From: Pluralibacter gergoviae ATCC 33028 = NBRC 105706
GTDB lineage: Bacteria > Pseudomonadota > Gammaproteobacteria > Enterobacterales > Enterobacteriaceae
Assembly (NCBI RefSeq): GCF_001598855.1
Contig: NZ_BCZS01000006.1
Span: forward strand, 1 to 64,000
Length of the DNA: 64,000 nucleotides
Reading direction: 5' to 3'
Of this stretch, positions 6,663-16,027 are shown in pieces. The translations under genes and the position numbers were made by a program. Under the pieces are notes generated by a model, which worked only from the letters and a program-made list of their open reading frames with translations, did no database searches and had not been told where the DNA came from. Each line of letters begins with the position of its first letter. Position 1 is the stretch's first letter.

Positions 6663-7778
6663 TTACTCCACCAGCAGGTTGCCCGCGCGTACCGGAATCG
6701 CGCCGGCAAGCCTGACCACCAGCGCGCCCGTGCAGGCGAACCGGTCCCAGTGCCTGGCGTACAGGACGCCGCCGTGCTCCGCCACCAGCGGGGTCACCTT
6801 ATCCCCAAGCGGATCGACGATCTCCGCCACGACTTCGCCCGGTTTGACGAGGTCGCCGGGATGGCGGTGGTGTAATACCACGCCGGCGTGCGGGGCGTGC
6901 AGATATTCACAGCCCGCCAGCGGCGTGGGGGCGTGCCTGAGCGGAGGCGCTGCTTTTACTTCGCCGCTGATATAGCCGCCCGCCGTCAGCGCCGCGATGA
7001 TGACCCCGGCATCCTGCTGCGCCTGCCCGGCGGAGACATCCCGCACCCCGCGCAGCTCGAGCGTGGCCGGCAGCAGCCCGCGCGGCATCGGATACTCTGT
7101 CGCGAAGTGGCTTCTCAGCGTCAGCCAGGGTTCGCAGCAGGCCTCGTCGAACGGCTCCCCGCCGGAAATCTCCGCCAGCAACTGCACCTCGCTGCCCAGC
7201 CAGCGCGCCAGCGGTTCAATCTCCGGCCAGGCGTGGGGCATGGTGTAGAGGTGCGGCAGCGCCTCCCAGTCGCAGTGGATATCCAGCATCAGATCCGCCT
7301 GGGTGGCCATGCGCATTAGAGTATGGCGCAGAGAGGCAAGCTCGGTGGCGGGGCGGATCTGCTGATAGTAGTGGTCCAGCGCCTCGCGAATAAGGCGCCT
7401 ATTTTCGGCCTCATCCTGCGTCAGCCGCCCGCGAAGCGTCTGAACCAGCGCTTCGCCGACCTGCGGAAATTGACGGTTAAAGTCCTGCCCCGAGGGCGCG
7501 TGGAAGCGCCCCAGGTGGGTGCCGTGCCAGTGCTGGCCGAGCCCGATGGGGTTAGCTACCGGCACCAGCGTGAAGGCCGCCCGCAGACGGCCAGCGCGCT
7601 CAAGTTCGAGCAGATGCTGCTTGAGATACCACGCGGTGGCGATCCCGGGGATCTCGTCTCCGTGCAGTCCGGCCTGTATATAGACCCGCCGGCCGCCGCT
7701 TTCACCGTAATGAAAACTGACGATCTCCCGCTGCGTTCCGGGCGTGGCGCAAAGCAAAGGATGGCGCTGCTCTCTCAC
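6663..7778 (-). CDS. Succinylglutamate desuccinylase/aspartoacylase family zinc hydrolase
   Basis: 371 residues, GTG start overlapping the stop of the upstream binding-protein gene (GTGA). Zinc ligands of the AstE/AspA/M14 family are visible: HGDE (His39, Glu42) and DIHCD (His168). The substrate-binding pair DFNR (Asn101-Arg102) follows GRFHAPSGQ. The C-terminal third (about 280-371) with HAPHAGVVLHHRHPGDLVK and GEVVAEIVDPLGD forms the beta-barrel domain typical of the larger members. It should remove an acyl group from an amino-acid-like compound. Pairing with an amino-acid-type binding protein suggests uptake followed by deacylation of an acylated amino acid, but the substrate is inferred, not seen. 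Confidence 0.85.
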   Translation of the reverse strand: MREQRHPLLCATPGTQREIVSFHYGESGGRRVYIQAGLHGDEIPGIATAWYLKQHLLELERAGRLRAAFTLVPVANPIGLGQHWHGTHLGRFHAPSGQDFNRQFPQVGEALVQTLRGRLTQDEAENRRLIREALDHYYQQIRPATELASLRHTLMRMATQADLMLDIHCDWEALPHLYTMPHAWPEIEPLARWLGSEVQLLAEISGGEPFDEACCEPWLTLRSHFATEYPMPRGLLPATLELRGVRDVSAGQAQQDAGVIIAALTAGGYISGEVKAAPPLRHAPTPLAGCEYLHAPHAGVVLHHRHPGDLVKPGEVVAEIVDPLGDKVTPLVAEHGGVLYARHWDRFACTGALVVRLAGAIPVRAGNLLVE

Positions 7779-8590
7779 GATCCTGCCCCGGGCTGCGGCT
7801 GAATAGAAATATCGGTTGCGAAATATTTCTTCTGGATTTTATCGAAGGTGCCGTCTTTTTTTATCGCCGTGAAGGCATTATCCAGCGCCGTTTTCAGCTC
7901 AGTATCGCCTTTGCGCAGGCCGATAGCCGTACCGGGGCCAATAATCGGATCCTGCACGATAGGGCCGGCCAGCTCAAATGCCTGCCCCTGAGGCTGTTTC
8001 AGAAAACCGATGGCCGCCTGCGCCGCGTCGGTGAATACCGCATCCAGCCGTCCCGCCACCAGATCGCTCTCCACCTGGGCCTGATCGCCATAGGCTACCA
8101 CCGTCACGCCGTAAGGCTCCCACTTCGCTTTGGCATAGCGCTCCTGCACCGTGCCCTGCTGCACTCCCACGCTTTTCCCCTTCAGCGAACCGGCCTCTGG
8201 CAGCAGATTAGCCCCTTTGCGGGCGATCAGCTGGACGTGGGTATCGTACAGCGGCATCGTGAAATCGATCTGCTTCATCCGCTCCTCGGTGATCCCCATA
8301 TCCGAGAGGATGGCGTCGAATTTGCGCGCCTTCAGCGCCGGGATCATGGCGTCAAACTGGCTCTCGACCCAGACGCATTTCGCCTGCAGCTGCGTGCACA
8401 GCGCATTGCCGAGATCGATATCGAAGCCCACGAGTTTGCCCTCCGGCGTCTTCGATTCGAAAGGAGGATAGGTGGGATCGACGGCGAAGCGGATCTGTTC
8501 AATACTGGCCTGCGCTCCGAACGCGCAGCCGGCCAGAAGGAGAGCGGTAAGGATTTTGCCGCAGCGCGGGCGGTGGATTTTCACTGTCAT
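7775..8590 (-). CDS. Periplasmic amino-acid-type solute-binding protein (SBP family 3)
   Basis: 271 residues from ATG 8590, preceded by GAAGAAGA. Signal peptide at residues 1 to about 28 (basic start, ALLLAGCAFG core, AQA cleavage). The mature protein has the cystine/Lys-Arg-Orn/His binding signature: FAVDPTYPPFESKTPEGKL, VGFDIDLGNALC, MIPALKARKFDAILSDM, the hinge segment GVQQGTVQERY and the end KDGTFDKIQKKYFA. It delivers a polar amino acid to an ABC importer, yet no permease or ATPase gene lies nearby. It is an orphan that must use a transporter encoded elsewhere. Its stop overlaps the deacylase start, so the two form an operon. Confidence 0.88.
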   Translation of the reverse strand: MTVKIHRPRCGKILTALLLAGCAFGAQASIEQIRFAVDPTYPPFESKTPEGKLVGFDIDLGNALCTQLQAKCVWVESQFDAMIPALKARKFDAILSDMGITEERMKQIDFTMPLYDTHVQLIARKGANLLPEAGSLKGKSVGVQQGTVQERYAKAKWEPYGVTVVAYGDQAQVESDLVAGRLDAVFTDAAQAAIGFLKQPQGQAFELAGPIVQDPIIGPGTAIGLRKGDTELKTALDNAFTAIKKDGTFDKIQKKYFATDISIQPQPGAGS

Positions 8591-8903
8591 ATTATCTTCT
8601 TCATTATGTGATGTTGTAAAAAGCAGACTACTCCCGCGCCGGCTAGATGGCAATTTATCCATAGCGTTCTGTCATAGCGTATTATTTTTGGTAATAACCA
8701 GACCGCTGCTCAAAAAATCAGAAAGGAAAGCCATTAATATCTGTCGGGAAGTTGATGATGTTGATTTGATCCCTTTATTGAATGCCTCAGCTTCGCGTTG
8801 CATCCGCGCTTTCCCGTCCCTGGTGAAAAGACGCTGAGGCGGGTTACGCTGCACGCCACGGCGCACCGGCAGCCGCGCTGATAAGACCCTGGCCTTTGTA
8901 TGC
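8591..8903. other. Divergent intergenic region
   Basis: Over 300 bases separate the solute-binding gene (minus) from the AI-2E-family gene (plus). It is AT-rich near 8690-8780. An imperfect feature is the inverted pair GCCTCAGC (8784-8791) and GCTGAGGC (8833-8840), too far apart to be a clear terminator. I see no gene. Confidence 0.5.
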
Positions 8904-8931
8904 TTGTAAATTCGCCGATTGGTTCTATAGT
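8904..8931 (+). promoter_or_regulatory. Sigma70-like promoter for the AI-2E-family gene
   Basis: TTGTAA (8904-8909), 16-base spacer, TATAGT (8926-8931). It is 34 bases upstream of the start codon. Confidence 0.5.
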
Positions 8932-8964
8932 GCCTGAGTTGATAACGCGTATTTACAGGATGGC

Positions 8965-10074
8965 ATGATGCGACTTAACGGAATGACTAAAGGGTTCTTT
9001 ATCTTTATTCTGGCAATAGTGACATGGGGTTTTTTTGAGGTACTGGCACCTTACTTTTCAGCGGTATTCTGGGCGGCGATCCTCACCGTTATTTTCTATC
9101 CGGTGAAAAACAAGCTGCGGGCCCTGCTTAAGGACCGCAACGGCGTGGCATCCATACTGACGGTGGTGATCATCTGCCTGATCGTCTTTATTCCGCTGAT
9201 GATAATCCTCTCGTCGCTGGCCTTTGAGCTGAACATGGTTTACACCAAGCTGCAGCATAATCGCACGCAGATCCCTGAGGTCGTCTCCGGGTTGCTCAAC
9301 CACCTGCCGGGGTGGGCGCAGTCCTTTATGGCCGAGCACGATCTGAGCAACGTTGCGCAGATTCAGCAGAAGCTCTCTGCTGTCGCGCTTAAGGGCGGGC
9401 AGTACCTGGCCGGCAGCGCGTTTCTGATCGGCAAGGGCACTTTTGGCTTTACGGTGAGCTTCGGCATCATGCTCTACCTGCTCTTCTTCCTGCTCAAGGA
9501 CGGTCCGTGGCTGGTGCGTCAGATCATGGATTCATTACCGCTGTCTGATTTTGTTAAACATCACTTGTTTGCGAAATTTGCCGCCGTTTCGCGCGCGACC
9601 GTGAAGGGCACGGTGGTGGTCGGCGCGGTCCAGGGCCTGCTCGGCGGTATCGCCTTTAAAATCGTCGGTATCGACGGCAGCATTCTGTGGGGGGCGCTGA
9701 TGGCCTTCCTCTCGCTGGTGCCCGCCGTCGGCTCGGCGATTATCTGGGTGCCGGCCGCTATCTTCCTCTTCGCCACCGGTCAGATTTGGCAGGGGGCGTT
9801 TCTGGTCGGCTTTTTCGTCATCATCGTCGGGCTGGTGGACAACATTCTGCGTCCGCTGCTGGTCGGCAAGGACACGAAAATGCCGGACTATCTGATCCTC
9901 ATCACCACCCTGGGCGGTATGGAGATCTACGGCATCAACGGCTTTGTCATAGGTCCGCTAATCGCCGCGCTGTTTATTGCCTGCTGGAACCTGCTTTCCG
10001 GGCGTGAGCACGAGGGTAACGTCGACGAACTTGATGATGACTTCATTCAGGAAGGCGAGCAGCGCCCCGAATAA
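8965..10074 (+). CDS. AI-2E family transporter (UPF0118-type membrane protein)
   Basis: 369 residues, with the start at one of two adjacent ATGs (8965 or 8968). The topology fits the family: two hydrophobic segments at the N terminus (FFIFILAIVTWGFF, then a pair around 55-85), a large extracytoplasmic loop with amphipathic helices (about 90-150), then about five more membrane spans and the conserved C-terminal signatures LVDNILRPLLVG and GGMEIYGINGFVIGPLIAAL. It ends in an acidic tail (DELDDDFIQEGE). Members export small molecules or exchange ions; the substrate here is unknown. It differs too much from E. coli YdiK to carry that name. It is monocistronic between its own promoter and terminator. 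Confidence 0.9.
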   Translation: MMRLNGMTKGFFIFILAIVTWGFFEVLAPYFSAVFWAAILTVIFYPVKNKLRALLKDRNGVASILTVVIICLIVFIPLMIILSSLAFELNMVYTKLQHNRTQIPEVVSGLLNHLPGWAQSFMAEHDLSNVAQIQQKLSAVALKGGQYLAGSAFLIGKGTFGFTVSFGIMLYLLFFLLKDGPWLVRQIMDSLPLSDFVKHHLFAKFAAVSRATVKGTVVVGAVQGLLGGIAFKIVGIDGSILWGALMAFLSLVPAVGSAIIWVPAAIFLFATGQIWQGAFLVGFFVIIVGLVDNILRPLLVGKDTKMPDYLILITTLGGMEIYGINGFVIGPLIAALFIACWNLLSGREHEGNVDELDDDFIQEGEQRPE

Positions 10075-10089
10075 CGCCTTATCACCTCA

Positions 10090-10117
10090 GATAGTCCGCC
10101 TTCGCGGACTATCGTCA
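10090..10117 (+). terminator. Terminator after the AI-2E-family gene
   Basis: GATAGTCCGC, loop CTTC, GCGGACTATC (perfect 10-bp stem, 10090-10113), then a short T-rich tail. It is 16 bases after the stop codon. Confidence 0.72.
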
Positions 10118-10297
10118 TTTTCTAATCTTTCCTCTATTTCTGGATAAATACCTTCTGCCGACGCGTATGCAAAAAATAAATATTGTTCTCAATGTTTATT
10201 GAAACAATATTTTAAAAGTTTGCTATGGCGATAATGAGAGTAATAGATTGACCCTTCGAGGCTCGTAAGGATCCCTTTGTAGGGCATTCGGGTCCCG

Positions 10298-10567
10298 ATG
10301 ATGGCCTTGCCGCAGAACGGCTGCCAGAAATTCACCTTCAATAATGACTACCTTATCGGCGCGGCCCCGCTGCCCAATAACCCCGATGGCGGCAATAAGC
10401 CGGGCGACTCCTCTCCGGAGCGCTGCGTCAGCGAAGCGGATCCCGCCGGGTTTAAACTCTCTCCGGGTTCGCCTGCGCGCAATGCCGGCAAAGTCATTGC
10501 GGATAACGGCGGTAAAGACTATGCCGGCGCAGTCGTAAGCGAAACCGAACTCCTTGCAGGGCTATGA
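10298..10567 (+). pseudogene. C-terminal fragment of a right-handed beta-helix protein
   Basis: The frame gives up to 89 residues: FTFNNDYLIGAAPLPNN, then FKLSPGSPARNAGKVIADNG and GKDYAGAVVSETELL. The phrase (F/Y)xLxxGSPAxNAG followed by GKDYxG is typical of the last coils of secreted parallel beta-helix proteins (polysaccharide lyases and relatives). An in-frame TAG lies shortly upstream of the ATG, there is no ribosome site, and the N-terminal several hundred residues expected for the family are missing. I read it as a decayed gene end. The 200 bases upstream are AT-rich and empty. Confidence 0.6.
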
Positions 10568-10779
10568 AAAACCCCTCTTTCTGTAAGTCAATGATTAATT
10601 GTGACAACTGGATAACAGACTCCGGCCAATTAATAGGGTTATAATGTGCCGCTTTTCAACCTGCGCCGCCGGGAAGAGCGGCGCGTATTAAGCACAGATC
10701 TAGAAACTGGCTGCTGAGCATCTGTCTTATACTCAGCGGAGTTGTAGGGAAGTAAGAATAAATAACTGATTGAAATCTG
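10568..10779 (+). other. Upstream region of the ccm operon
   Basis: A TATAAT at 10640-10645 could be a -10, but no matching -35 is apparent; an activator such as an anaerobic regulator would fit but no clear site is seen. GCTGAG (10711) and CTCAGC (10733) could form a leader hairpin. No Shine-Dalgarno is obvious in front of the ccmA ATG. Confidence 0.35.
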
Positions 10780-11403
10780 ATGCTTAACGTTAATGATATA
10801 GCCTGCGAGCGTAACGATCAGCTGCTGTTCAGCGGTCTCACTTTTACGCTGACGGCCGGGGAAATACTTCAGATAGCCGGCCCCAACGGGGCGGGCAAAA
10901 CCTCCTTGCTACGTCTGCTGGCGGGGCTGGCTAAACCGTGCGCCGGCCAGGTGCTGTGGCAGCAGAAAGCCGTCAGCCGCCAGCGGGAAGCGTGGCACGC
11001 CCAACTGCTGTGGATTGGCCACCGGGCCGGCATTAAAAGCACCATGACCGCCGACGAAAACCTGCACTTCTACCACCCGCGCTGCGATCGCAGCCGGCGC
11101 TGGCAGGCGCTGGAGCAGGTGGCGCTGGTGGGCTATGAAGATCTTCCCGTCGCCCAGCTCTCCGCCGGTCAGCAGCGGCGGGTAGCCCTGGCGCGGCTGT
11201 GGTTGAGCGAGGCTGCGGTGTGGATCCTCGACGAGCCCTTTACGGCGATTGATAAGGCGGGCACCGAAGTGCTGACCCGGCGTATCGAGCAGCACGTTGA
11301 GCAGGGCGGCGCGGTGATCCTCACGACCCATCAGCCGCTGCGCCCTCTTGCGGTGCCGCTGCGCACGCTGACGCTGGGCGAGGGGGCTTCCGCGCCATGC
11401 TGA
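10780..11403 (+). CDS. ccmA: Haem exporter ATP-binding protein CcmA
   Basis: 207 residues, standard length. Walker A GPNGAGKT (34-41), signature LSAGQQRR, Walker B VWILDEPF and the switch segment ILTTHQPL are all intact; IGHRAGIKSTMTADENLHFYH matches E. coli CcmA closely. Known role: with CcmB and CcmC it drives ATP-dependent release of holo-CcmE from the haem-loading complex. First gene of the nine-gene ccm operon; its stop overlaps the ccmB start (ATGCTGA). No good ribosome site precedes the ATG, and an in-frame stop lies six bases upstream, so translation initiation may be weak. Confidence 0.96.
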   Translation: MLNVNDIACERNDQLLFSGLTFTLTAGEILQIAGPNGAGKTSLLRLLAGLAKPCAGQVLWQQKAVSRQREAWHAQLLWIGHRAGIKSTMTADENLHFYHPRCDRSRRWQALEQVALVGYEDLPVAQLSAGQQRRVALARLWLSEAAVWILDEPFTAIDKAGTEVLTRRIEQHVEQGGAVILTTHQPLRPLAVPLRTLTLGEGASAPC

Positions 11404-12056
11404 AGGCTATTTTTTATCGCGACCTGCGGCTGGCGGTGCGCAACAGCGCCGAGATTTTCAATCCGCTGTGGTTTTTTCTGATCATCATTACGCTGTTTCC
11501 GCTGGGTATTGGCCCGGAGCCGCAGACGCTGACCCGCATCATGCCCGGCATCGTCTGGGTGGCGGCGCTGCTCGCCTCGCTGCTGAGCATGGACAGGCTG
11601 TTCCGCGACGACTACCTCGACGGCACCCTGGAGCAGATGATGCTGATGCCGCTGCCGCTGCCCGGCGTGGTGTTGTCGAAAGTGGCGGCACACTGGGCGG
11701 TGACCGGGCTGCCGCTGCTGCTGATTTCGCCGCTGGCGGCGCTGCTGTTTGGCCTCTCCTGGCACGGCTGGCAGACCCTGGCGCTGACGCTGCTGCTCGG
11801 TACGCCGACGCTGAGCTTTCTCGGCGCGATTGGCGTCGGGCTGACGGTGGGTCTGCGCCGCGGCGGCGTATTATTGAGCCTGCTTGTGCTGCCGTTGACT
11901 ATTCCGCTGTTAATTTTTGCAACGGCGGCCGTGGACGCGGCGCAAATGCAGCTGCCGGTCGACGGCTATATGGCGATCCTCGGCGCGTTTCTGACCGGCT
12001 GCGCGACCCTCAGCCCGTTTGCGACGGCGGCGGCCCTGCGCATCAGCGTGCAGTGA
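11397..12056 (+). CDS. ccmB: Haem exporter membrane protein CcmB
   Basis: 219 residues with six hydrophobic segments. MLKAIFYRDLRLAVRNSAEI at the N terminus and DYLDGTLEQMMLMPLPLPGV in the first loop are family landmarks. It is the permease partner of CcmA in the inner membrane and belongs to the complex that hands haem-loaded CcmE on to the ligation step. Its start lies inside the 3' end of ccmA (7-base overlap), so the two are translated together. A 39-base gap separates it from ccmC. Confidence 0.96.
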   Translation: MLKAIFYRDLRLAVRNSAEIFNPLWFFLIIITLFPLGIGPEPQTLTRIMPGIVWVAALLASLLSMDRLFRDDYLDGTLEQMMLMPLPLPGVVLSKVAAHWAVTGLPLLLISPLAALLFGLSWHGWQTLALTLLLGTPTLSFLGAIGVGLTVGLRRGGVLLSLLVLPLTIPLLIFATAAVDAAQMQLPVDGYMAILGAFLTGCATLSPFATAAALRISVQ

Positions 12057-12095
12057 ATAATAAACATAATCACTTTACTACTGGCAATTTGAGCA

Positions 12096-12839
12096 ATGAC
12101 TATGAAGGCACTACATCAACTCGCCAAACCAGAGCGCCTCTACGGGCTGTGCGGGCGATTTATTCCCTGGCTGGCCTGCCTCAGCCTGCTGCTGCTGGTT
12201 GCAGGCTGCGTCTGGGGCTTCGTCTACGCGCCCGCGGATTACCAGCAGGGCCAGAGCTACCGCATCATGTATCTGCACGTTCCGGCAGCCATGTGGTCGA
12301 TGGGCATCTATGCCTCGATGGCGATTGGCGCCTTTATCGGCCTGGTGTGGCAGATGAAGATGGCTGACCTGGCGGTAGCCGCTATGGCGCCGGTGGGCGC
12401 CGTTTATACCTTTATAGCGCTGGTGACCGGCTCCGCCTGGGGTAAACCGATGTGGGGCACCTGGTGGGTATGGGATGCGCGGCTCACCTCTGAACTGGTG
12501 CTACTGTTTCTCTATATCGGGGCCATTGCGCTGTACAACGCCTTCGACGATAAGCGCCTCGCCGGGCGCGCCGCCGGCATTCTGGTGCTGGTGGGCGTGG
12601 TGAATTTACCGATTATTCATTTCTCCGTGGAGTGGTGGAACACGCTCCATCAGGGGTCAACCAACATGCAAAAAACCATCGATCCCAGTATGCGCACGCC
12701 GCTGCGTCTGACTATTTTCGCCTTTCTGGCGCTGTTTGCCACGCTGACGCTGATGCGCCTGCGTAACCTTATCCTGCTACAGGAGCGCCGCCGCCCGTGG
12801 GTGGCCGCGCTGGCGGAAAAAGAGGGAGGCAAAGCATGA
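12096..12839 (+). CDS. ccmC: Haem handling protein CcmC
   Basis: 247 residues, six membrane spans. The tryptophan-rich haem-binding (WWD) domain is present as WGTWWVWDARLTSELVLL, flanked by conserved periplasmic histidines (YLHVPAAMWS and NLPIIHFSVEWWNTLHQ). CcmC binds haem in the inner membrane and attaches it to CcmE. The start MTMKALHQLAKPERLYGL aligns with E. coli CcmC. The stop overlaps the ccmD start (ATGA). Confidence 0.97.
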   Translation: MTMKALHQLAKPERLYGLCGRFIPWLACLSLLLLVAGCVWGFVYAPADYQQGQSYRIMYLHVPAAMWSMGIYASMAIGAFIGLVWQMKMADLAVAAMAPVGAVYTFIALVTGSAWGKPMWGTWWVWDARLTSELVLLFLYIGAIALYNAFDDKRLAGRAAGILVLVGVVNLPIIHFSVEWWNTLHQGSTNMQKTIDPSMRTPLRLTIFAFLALFATLTLMRLRNLILLQERRRPWVAALAEKEGGKA

Positions 12840-13060
12840 ACAGCGCATTTGCCTCCTGGCACGACTTCTGGCTGATGGGCGGCTACGCCTTTTACGTCTG
12901 GCTGGCGGTGGCCTTTACCCTGGCGCCGCTGCTGGCGCTGGTCCTGCACACCCGTTTACAGCGAAAAGCCCTGCTGCGCGACATCCGCCGCCAGCAGGCC
13001 AGCGCCCGCCGCGTGGCTGCCGCGCGCGGCCGCGCTTCTGCACAAGGAGGTGAAGTATGA
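12836..13060 (+). CDS. ccmD: Small haem exporter protein CcmD
   Basis: 74 residues from ATG 12836, which overlaps the ccmC stop. One membrane span (about 12-34: [22 protein letters not shown]) is followed by a basic, helix-forming cytoplasmic tail rich in Arg and Gln, the usual CcmD layout. It is a structural part of the CcmABCD complex needed to release CcmE. It overlaps ccmE at its 3' end. Confidence 0.93.
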   Translation: MNSAFASWHDFWLMGGYAFYVWLAVAFTLAPLLALVLHTRLQRKALLRDIRRQQASARRVAAARGRASAQGGEV

Positions 13061-13527
13061 ATTCGCGCCGTAAAACCCGGCTCTGGCTGGCGCTCGCCGT
13101 ATTGCTCGGCATTGGCCTGACCACCGTGCTGGTGCTCTACGCCCTGCGCTCGAACATTGACCTGTTCTATACGCCGGGGGAAGTTATCTACGGTAAAAAT
13201 GAAGGCGGCCAAAAGCCGGAAATCGGCCAGCGGCTGCGCATCGGCGGGATGGTGATGCCCGGCAGCGTTAAGCGCGACGCCCACTCCCTGAAGGTGACTT
13301 TTACGCTGTACGACGCGCGCGGCGCGGTCAGCGTCAGTTATGACGGCATCCTGCCGGATCTGTTCCGCGAGGGGCAGGGCGTGGTGGCGCAGGGCGTAAT
13401 GGACGGGCCGGTGCATATTCAGGCCAAAGAAGTGCTGGCCAAGCACGATGAGAACTATACGCCGCCGGAAATTAAGCAGGCGATGGATATCAATCACCGC
13501 CCGGCTGCGGGAGGCGCTAAGTCATGA
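13057..13527 (+). CDS. ccmE: Periplasmic haem chaperone CcmE
   Basis: 156 residues. An N-terminal membrane anchor (about 9-30) is followed by the OB-fold periplasmic domain and the haem-binding motif [11 protein letters not shown] with the covalent ligand His130 and the nearby Tyr134, numbered as in E. coli. The protein accepts haem from CcmC and passes it to CcmF/H. A ribosome site (AAGGAGGTGAAGT) lies inside ccmD. It overlaps ccmF by four bases. Confidence 0.97.
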   Translation: MNSRRKTRLWLALAVLLGIGLTTVLVLYALRSNIDLFYTPGEVIYGKNEGGQKPEIGQRLRIGGMVMPGSVKRDAHSLKVTFTLYDARGAVSVSYDGILPDLFREGQGVVAQGVMDGPVHIQAKEVLAKHDENYTPPEIKQAMDINHRPAAGGAKS

Positions 13528-15476
13528 TGCCGGAAATCGGAAACTTTTTACTCTGCCTGGCGCTGGGCATTTCGGTGCTGCTGAGCATCTACCCGCTGTG
13601 GGGCGGCATGCGCCAGGACGAAAGGATGATGGCGCTCTCCCGGCCGCTGAGCTGGGCGCTGTTCTTCGCTATTCTTGGCGCCTTCCTGATCCTCGTTTAC
13701 GCCTTCGTGGTCAACGACTTCACCGTCGCCTACGTCGCGAACAACTCCAACACCCAGCTGCCGGTCTGGTTTCGGGTTGCCGCCACCTGGGGCGCGCACG
13801 AGGGCTCTCTGCTGCTGTGGGTGCTGCTGATGAGCGGCTGGACCTTCGCCGTGGCGGTGCTGAGCCGCAACGTGCCGCTTGAGGCCGTCGCCCGGGTGCT
13901 GGCGGTGATGGGGATGATTAACGCCGGCTTTCTGCTGTTTATTATCCTCACGTCCAATCCGTTTCTGCGCACGCTGCCGTACTTCCCGATCGAAGGTGCC
14001 GATCTGAATCCGCTGCTGCAGGATATCGGCCTTATCTTCCACCCGCCGCTGCTCTATATGGGCTACGTCGGCTTTTCGGTAGCCTTCGCCTTTGCTATCG
14101 CCTCGCTGATGGTCGGACGGCTGGACAGCGCCTGGGCGCGCTGGTCGCGCCCCTGGACCCAGGCGGCGTGGCTGTTCCTGACTATTGGTATCGTGCTCGG
14201 CTCCGGCTGGGCCTACTACGAACTGGGCTGGGGCGGCTGGTGGTTCTGGGATCCGGTGGAAAACGCCTCCCTGATGCCGTGGCTGGTGGGCACGGCCCTG
14301 ATGCACTCCCTGGCGGTAACCGAAAAGCGCGGCAGCTTCAAGGCGTGGACGGTGCTGCTGGCGATCGCCGCCTTCTCCCTGTGCCTGCTCGGCACATTCC
14401 TGGTGCGCTCCGGGGTGCTGGTCTCGGTCCACTCCTTCGCCTCTGATCCGGCGCGCGGCGTCTTTATTCTGGCGTTTCTGATTATCGTCATCGGCGGCTC
14501 CCTGCTGCTGTATGCGGTGAAGGGCGGGCAGGTGCGCGCCCGGGTGCGCTACGAACTGTGGTCCCGCGAGACGATGCTGCTTGGCAACAACGTCCTGCTG
14601 GTGGCGGCGATGCTGGTAGTGCTGCTGGGCACTATTCTGCCGCTGGTGCATAAGCAGCTCGGGCTTGGCAGCATCTCCATCGGCGCGCCGTTCTTCAATA
14701 TGCTGTTCACTATTCTGATGGTGCCGTTCGCGCTGCTGCTCGGCATCGGGCCGCTGGTGCGCTGGCGCCGCGACCGGCCCCAGCGCCTGCGCGGCCGTCT
14801 GCTGATCGCGCTGGTTACCACCGCCGTGCTGGCGGTGGTGCTGCCGTGGCTGCTGCAGGACCGCATCGAGGCGATGACCGTCCTCGGGCTGCTGATGGCC
14901 ATCTGGGCCTTCGCGCTGACCGTCGCTGAAGTGATCGAGCGCGCCACCGATCGCCAGGGCCTGTGGCAGGGGCTGCGCAAGCTGAGCCGCAGCCACTGGG
15001 GGATGGTGGCCGGGCACGTCGGTATGGCGGTCACCGTCGTGGGGATTGCCTTTAGCCAGAGCTACAGCATCGAGCGCGATGTGCGCATGAAGCCCGGCGA
15101 TAGCGTGGATATCCACCACTATCACTTCGTCTTTAAGGATGTTCACAACATTACCGGTCCCAACTACAGCGGCGGCGCAGGCCTCATCGAGGTGCAGCGC
15201 AACGGCCATCACGAGGCCACCCTGCGGGCCGAGAAGCGCTTCTACAGCGCCAGCCGCCAGGTGATGACCGAGGCGGCCATCGACGGCGGCCTGACCCGCG
15301 ACCTCTACGCGGCGCTGGGCGAGGAGCTGGACGACGGCAGCTGGGCGGTGCGCCTCTATTACAAACCTTTTGTCCGCTGGATCTGGTACGGCGGGGCGCT
15401 GATGGCGCTGGGCGGTCTGCTCTGTATGCTCGATCCCCGCTATCGCCTGCGTAAATCTCTCAAGGAGGCGTCGTGA
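13524..15476 (+). CDS. ccmF: Cytochrome c haem lyase subunit CcmF
   Basis: 650 residues, multi-spanning. The WWD domain [20 protein letters not shown] and periplasmic histidine regions (for example [16 protein letters not shown] and [11 protein letters not shown]) are intact. Together with CcmH and CcmI it ligates haem to the CxxCH cysteines of apocytochromes at the outer face of the inner membrane. Length and C terminus ([15 protein letters not shown]) match the family. The start overlaps the ccmE stop and the stop overlaps the ccmG start. Confidence 0.97.
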   Translation: MMPEIGNFLLCLALGISVLLSIYPLWGGMRQDERMMALSRPLSWALFFAILGAFLILVYAFVVNDFTVAYVANNSNTQLPVWFRVAATWGAHEGSLLLWVLLMSGWTFAVAVLSRNVPLEAVARVLAVMGMINAGFLLFIILTSNPFLRTLPYFPIEGADLNPLLQDIGLIFHPPLLYMGYVGFSVAFAFAIASLMVGRLDSAWARWSRPWTQAAWLFLTIGIVLGSGWAYYELGWGGWWFWDPVENASLMPWLVGTALMHSLAVTEKRGSFKAWTVLLAIAAFSLCLLGTFLVRSGVLVSVHSFASDPARGVFILAFLIIVIGGSLLLYAVKGGQVRARVRYELWSRETMLLGNNVLLVAAMLVVLLGTILPLVHKQLGLGSISIGAPFFNMLFTILMVPFALLLGIGPLVRWRRDRPQRLRGRLLIALVTTAVLAVVLPWLLQDRIEAMTVLGLLMAIWAFALTVAEVIERATDRQGLWQGLRKLSRSHWGMVAGHVGMAVTVVGIAFSQSYSIERDVRMKPGDSVDIHHYHFVFKDVHNITGPNYSGGAGLIEVQRNGHHEATLRAEKRFYSASRQVMTEAAIDGGLTRDLYAALGEELDDGSWAVRLYYKPFVRWIWYGGALMALGGLLCMLDPRYRLRKSLKEAS

Positions 15477-16027
15477 ACCGTAAACTGCTTTTTATTCCGC
15501 TGGCTCTCTTCCTGGTCCTGGCGCTGGTGCTGATGTGGCAGCTGATGCGCAACGCCGACGGCGATAAGCCGACCGATCTGGAGTCGGCGCTGATCGGCAA
15601 GCCGCTGCCGGTGTTTACGCTTGAGGCGCTGGATAATCCGGGAAAAACCATTGACCGCGACACGCTGATCGACGGCAGGCCGCTGCTGCTCAACGTCTGG
15701 GCCACCTGGTGCCCGACCTGCCGCGCAGAGCACCAGTACCTGAACGGACTCTCTGCCCAGGGCGTGCGCATCGTCGGCATGAACTACAAGGACGACAGGC
15801 AGAAGGCGGTCACCTGGCTTAAGACCCTCGGCAATCCCTACGCCCTGAGCCTGTTTGACGGCAACGGGATGCTGGGCCTGGATCTCGGCGTCTACGGCGC
15901 CCCGGAAACCTTCCTGATCGACGGCAGGGGGATTATTCGCTACCGCCATGCCGGCGAAATGAACCAGCAGGTGTGGCAGCAGGAGCTGCAGCCGCTGTGG
16001 CAGAAATACAGCCGGGAGGCCCAATGA
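15473..16027 (+). CDS. ccmG: Thiol:disulfide oxidoreductase CcmG/DsbE
   Basis: 184 residues. N-terminal membrane anchor (about 5-24), then a thioredoxin fold with active site WATWCPTC (Cys80, Cys83, as in E. coli) and the CcmG-specific acidic loop and GVYGAPETFLID cis-Pro region. It keeps the apocytochrome CxxCH cysteines and CcmH reduced for haem attachment. GTG start; overlaps both neighbours. Confidence 0.96.
   Translation: MNRKLLFIPLALFLVLALVLMWQLMRNADGDKPTDLESALIGKPLPVFTLEALDNPGKTIDRDTLIDGRPLLLNVWATWCPTCRAEHQYLNGLSAQGVRIVGMNYKDDRQKAVTWLKTLGNPYALSLFDGNGMLGLDLGVYGAPETFLIDGRGIIRYRHAGEMNQQVWQQELQPLWQKYSREAQ

Noticed and set aside
8784..8840. Inverted pair GCCTCAGC / GCTGAGGC as a terminator or operator
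   Set aside because: The arms are only 8 bp and separated by 41 bp with no T-run; this could be chance.
10075..10297. A small RNA (RprA-like) after the membrane transporter gene
   Set aside because: The E. coli RprA sequence pattern is absent, and the transporter is not YdiK. Only the simple terminator at 10090 is visible.
13548..15212. A 554-codon minus-strand frame opposite ccmF
   Set aside because: It is a compositional shadow of a GC-rich membrane-protein gene: His/Gln/Arg-rich, with no domain and no operon context.
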